Positions 6,823-8,325 of a stretch of DNA of 8,325 bases are shown one piece after another; position 1 is the first letter of the stretch; each line of letters opens with the position of its first letter. The notes under the pieces are model-generated. The model was not told the DNA's origin. It did no database searches and was given only the letters and a program-made list of their open reading frames with translations. This DNA is from Ruminococcus flavefaciens. GTDB taxonomy: Bacteria > Bacillota > Clostridia > Oscillospirales > Ruminococcaceae. The position numbers and the translations under genes were made by a program. The stretch covers positions 1 to 8,325 of the forward strand of contig SFMO01000119.1 of assembly GCA_004554385.1 (NCBI GenBank), written 5' to 3'.

Positions 6823-6932
6823 AAAATGTCTCCTTTTTATCTCTATCTGAACCCTCTGACGAGGGATAATCATATACGCAAGGCTCACCGCCTGTGATAT
6901 GATGAGCACCCTTGAAGGGCTTTTTAATTGCC

Positions 6933-6975
6933 TTGCAACGATCGTCTGAACATAAGTTCAGACAGAGATCGGCAA
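6933..6975. repeat. extended inverted repeat / cruciform
   Basis: Perfect inner arms GTCTGAAC (6944-6951) and GTTCAGAC (6956-6963) close on ATAA. After a 3-nt bulge, CGATC (6939-6943) pairs with GATCG (6967-6971). After a further 2-nt bulge, TTGC (6933-6936) pairs with GCAA (6972-6975). In all, 17 bp in three blocks, 110 bp upstream of the relaxase start. Confidence 0.8.
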
Positions 6976-6981
6976 ACCAAA

Positions 6982-7048
6982 CAGCGCGGAGCGCTGGGAT
7001 TTACTTGCGGCACATAGCGAAGTCTTGTGCGAGCGTCGCCAGTAACCC
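6982..7048. repeat. two adjoining inverted repeats
   Basis: CAGCGC/GCGCTG (6982-6996) is a perfect 6-bp hairpin with a GGA loop. Next to it, GGG (6996-6998), TTACT (7001-7005), GCG (7007-7009) and GCACA (7010-7014) pair in order with TGTGC (7026-7030), CGC (7037-7039), AGTAA (7041-7045) and CCC (7046-7048), with a 6-nt bulge. The two share base 6996, so they may be alternative folds. Confidence 0.6.
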
Positions 7049-7096
7049 CAAAGCACTTTTGACAGCCTACTCGGACTATCAAAAATGCTTATGGGG
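7046..7096 (-). repeat. long hairpin, best paired as minus-strand RNA
   Basis: CCCCA (7046-7050) pairs with TGGGG (7092-7096), AAGCA (7051-7055) with TGCTT (7086-7090), and TTTTGA (7057-7062) with TCAAAA (7079-7084), around a 16-nt loop. The one internal mismatch (C7056/A7085) becomes a G-U pair in minus-strand RNA, leaving a single bulged base. That asymmetry favours a transcribed structure in the direction of the relaxase gene. It overlaps the previous repeat at 7046-7048. Confidence 0.65.
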
Positions 7097-7112
7097 CTCT
7101 GCGAGGCTAAGA

Positions 7113-7130
7113 CGGCTGACGGAGCAGCCG
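7113..7130. repeat. 6-bp perfect hairpin
   Basis: CGGCTG (7113-7118) and CAGCCG (7125-7130) around ACGGAG. On the minus strand it follows the TGTGTACACA palindrome after TTTT. Confidence 0.6.
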
Positions 7131-7134
7131 AAAA

Positions 7135-7166
7135 TGTGTACACAGTAATGCGAAAAATCGCATTAC
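7135..7166 (-). other. oriT: candidate MobV nick region: hairpin plus TGTGTACACA
   Basis: GTAATGCGA (7145-7153) and TCGCATTAC (7158-7166) form a perfect 9-bp hairpin with an AAAA centre. On the minus strand (relaxase sense) it runs straight into the perfect palindrome TGTGTACACA (7144-7135). In pMV158, the MobV prototype, the nick lies in a GTGTG/TT sequence just after an inverted repeat, also upstream of the relaxase gene. The match is short and the nick strand is inferred. The hairpin could instead end transcription from the acidic gene, though no T-tract is adjacent. Confidence 0.35.
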
Positions 7167-7202
7167 AAAAATTCCAAGATGCAGTTTCCAAACCTGCAAA
7201 AA

Positions 7203-7385
7203 TCAGAACGGAATATCCACCTCAATATTGAATTTATTGAGAAGAAAATCCAGCTCAAAATCATAGTCCCAAGCTTCATCGTCCGTCAAAAAATCATAGT
7301 AACGAACCAGTGCTTCACGCACACCAAGACCGCTTCTTTCTTCAAGGATAGAAGTCAGCTTTTCAACCTTTTCCATATCGGGCAT
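7203..7385 (-). CDS. 60-aa highly acidic protein of unknown function
   Basis: MPDMEKVEKL...IEVDIPF. ATG 7385 is chosen because AGGAGG lies 8 nt upstream, ideal spacing; the GTG three codons earlier (7394) is too close to that site. It has 16 Asp/Glu against 6 Lys/Arg (net about -10), with an acidic, aromatic core (LTDDEAWDYDFELDF, about 33-47). No signal peptide, membrane segment, Cys motif or recognised family. It lies between DUF3987 and the relaxase, same strand, after a 136-bp gap with three tandem 10-bp repeats. Such charge is seen in DNA-mimic and antirestriction proteins and in small accessory partners, but nothing here assigns a function. The strong ribosome site makes expression likely. 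Confidence 0.75.
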   Translation of the reverse strand: MPDMEKVEKLTSILEERSGLGVREALVRYYDFLTDDEAWDYDFELDFLLNKFNIEVDIPF

Positions 7386-7390
7386 ATACC

Positions 7391-7443
7391 TCACCTCCTT
7401 TCCGCAAAATGCTCAACCAACATCAACCGACAGCAACCAACAT
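7391..7443 (-). CDS. two overlapping mini-ORFs ahead of the acidic gene
   Basis: ATG 7443 reads MLVAVG and stops with a TGA (7425-7423) whose A is also the A of ATG 7423. That second frame reads MLVEHFAERR and stops at 7391-7393. Its last codons contain the GGAGG that serves the acidic gene, which starts 5 nt later. The chain resembles translational coupling or a leader-peptide device. Neither mini-ORF has a good ribosome site of its own, and both may be a by-product of the repeats. Confidence 0.2.
7414..7443. repeat. three head-to-tail 10-bp repeats (iteron-like)
   Basis: Units start at 7414, 7424 and 7434. The first and third are CAACCAACAT; the middle one differs at two positions (CAACCGACAG). 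The 10-bp period is about one helical turn, so each unit faces the same side of the DNA, as in protein-binding iterons or operators. It lies between the DUF3987 and acidic genes. The binding protein is unknown. Confidence 0.7.
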
Positions 7444-7521
7444 TTAGGTCTGTCTCTTGCAAAGGTCGCTATACCGCAGTTTCAATGTCAGCCACCACAA
7501 AAACCACAAAATCCGGTAAAA

Positions 7522-8325
7522 TCAGATATTTGGATTCACATGAACCATCTGAGCCTTTTTGTTGTTGGCAGCGGTCACATCTTCGTAGGCTACATAGCCA
7601 TACTCAGCGAGCGTATCGAGCGCCGAATAGAAGTCCTTTGCAGTGGGAAAAAGATTGCATCGGCAGGCGTGATAGAGGTCTGATTTCAAGCCCTGTTTGA
7701 TGTTCTTTGTCTTGAATATCTGAATAATCTTCTCAGCCTTGACGATGTTTCCGTCGGGAGCGTTCACGCTGAAACCGTAAATCGCCTGATAGCGGTAGTA
7801 GTGAGCAAGGTTGAATGCTCTCAGAAGTGTATTATGGTTCACACTTTCCTCGGACGGTTCGATACCACGGGAACAGCAATCAGCACAATGAAGAATGCAG
7901 GCTATCCGAAGTATCAGCCCGTGGAATTTTCCGCCCCAGTCCTGACAACAGCACATGGATTCCTTGATCTCTTTTTCGATATAATTATTGCAGTAATCTA
8001 TATATTCCTCGGAAGCATGACGGGACAGATGCAGTATCGTTTCCTCTCCGTTCCAGTCTTTCTTTCCTTTCAGGAGCTGATGAATGAAATTGTGATACTG
8101 CTCCCTGACCTCTTTTGATATAGGTGCTGTATCATATCGCCGTTTTCCAACATCGCTCTTGGCGAAACAGGGAACGAAACGTGCGATAAGTCCGCTTGAC
8201 CTGAAAGCGGTATCGTTCATCATGTTGTCCCATATATACGGCTGACCTGCAAGAGCGACTGATAGATAAGGACGGGGAATTTCCGTTCGTCCTCGGATAA
8301 CTCTGTTGCAGATGTACTTCTCACC
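7522..8325 (-). CDS. DUF3987 primase/helicase-like protein, C-terminal part
   Basis: Only the last 267 residues are in the window. The frame is open to base 8325 (GEKYICNRVIRGRTEIPRPY at the edge), so the true start is outside; the Met at 8223 is internal. The DUF3987 family is annotated on IMEs, ICEs and prophages, where the proteins resemble primase-helicases (family knowledge). Matching stretches are LAGQPYIWDNMMNDTAF then GLIARF (about 25-50 of the visible part), and WGGKFHGLILRIACILH (about 130-146). The C-terminal SALDTLAEYGYVAYEDV looks like a winged helix. Unusual is a cluster of seven Cys in about 27 residues (CCC, C, CADCC, about 125-151). Any P-loop would lie outside the window. 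It may initiate replication of the excised element. Confidence 0.82.
   Translation of the reverse strand, partial: GEKYICNRVIRGRTEIPRPYLSVALAGQPYIWDNMMNDTAFRSSGLIARFVPCFAKSDVGKRRYDTAPISKEVREQYHNFIHQLLKGKKDWNGEETILHLSRHASEEYIDYCNNYIEKEIKESMCCCQDWGGKFHGLILRIACILHCADCCSRGIEPSEESVNHNTLLRAFNLAHYYRYQAIYGFSVNAPDGNIVKAEKIIQIFKTKNIKQGLKSDLYHACRCNLFPTAKDFYSALDTLAEYGYVAYEDVTAANNKKAQMVHVNPNI

Larger units (their letters stand above)
6823..7202. other. gene-free, hairpin-dense region upstream of the relaxase; candidate oriT region
   Basis: 380 bp with no credible CDS; the two open frames across it lack ribosome sites and recognisable features. Successive inverted repeats fill it: CCCTC/GAGGG (6852-6865), AGGC/GCCT (6881-6893), CCCT/AGGG (6909-6919), then the larger elements listed separately. 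No clear relaxase promoter was found. The region abuts a MobV gene, and MobV oriT sites lie just upstream of the relaxase gene, so oriT is the leading reading. A structured RNA or single-strand replication origin is possible. Confidence 0.5.

Noticed and set aside
6909..6925. CCCT/AGGG hairpin followed by TTTTT on the plus strand as a terminator
   Set aside because: The stem is only 4 bp with a 3-nt loop, and no plus-strand gene lies upstream to be terminated.
6912..7148. 78-codon plus-strand and overlapping 77-codon minus-strand frames in the hairpin region
   Set aside because: No ribosome sites, and their sequence is dictated by inverted repeats. They may be annotated elsewhere as hypothetical proteins, but the DNA looks structural.
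7414..7443. CRISPR-like repeats
   Set aside because: The 10-bp units are directly tandem without spacers, and no cas genes are present.
7179..7700. 173-codon plus-strand frame
   Set aside because: Antisense to the acidic gene and the end of DUF3987, with no ribosome site.

Overview
The window looks like a chromosomal segment of a cellulolytic Ruminococcus-type Clostridia (Oscillospiraceae). The evidence is a secreted GH10 xylanase that carries a Ruminococcus-style dockerin (IIMQALANPNK), a clostridial rplM-rpsI operon, strong AGGAGG ribosome binding sites and near-consensus sigma-A promoters. No species can be named from this alone.

Host part (1-3908). On the minus strand, a modular xylanase (349-2433: signal peptide, CBM22, GH10, Thr-rich linker, dockerin) has its own TTGACA-N17-TACAAT promoter and a strong intrinsic terminator at 224-258. 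Immediately past that terminator is another minus-strand sigma-A promoter (188-216), with two palindromes and a 10-codon ORF (89-121) behind it, so a further minus-strand gene probably lies beyond base 1. Divergent from the xylanase, rplM (L13) and rpsI (S9) form a two-gene operon. It has a fully consensus promoter (TTGACA-N17-TATAAT), a leader of about 128 nt with a 15-bp hairpin, and an intrinsic terminator at 3876-3908.

Mobile part (about 3909 to beyond 8325). Directly behind the rpsI terminator, all genes run on the minus strand. In transcription order they are: the 3' part of a DUF3987 (primase/helicase-like) gene cut by the window edge, a 60-aa very acidic unknown protein, a 380-bp gene-free region packed with inverted repeats, a MobV-family (Mob_Pre) relaxase, a small HTH excisionase-like protein, and a tyrosine-recombinase integrase with its own promoter. 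This is the layout of an integrative mobilizable element (IME). DUF3987 may support replication of the excised form. The relaxase would nick an origin of transfer, most likely in the hairpin-rich region upstream of it. Int with the HTH protein would carry out integration and excision. No coupling protein or type IV secretion genes are visible, so transfer would depend on a helper element, unless such genes lie past the window edge.

Most interesting non-coding signals: (1) ten successive inverted repeats in 6852-7166, including a candidate MobV nick region and a hairpin whose mispairs become G-U pairs only in minus-strand RNA; (2) a roughly 20-bp inverted repeat that brackets the integrase promoter; (3) three head-to-tail 10-bp repeats at 7414-7443 whose units create overlapping mini-ORFs ahead of the acidic gene; (4) the rplM leader hairpin; (5) a palindrome at the probable element/chromosome junction.
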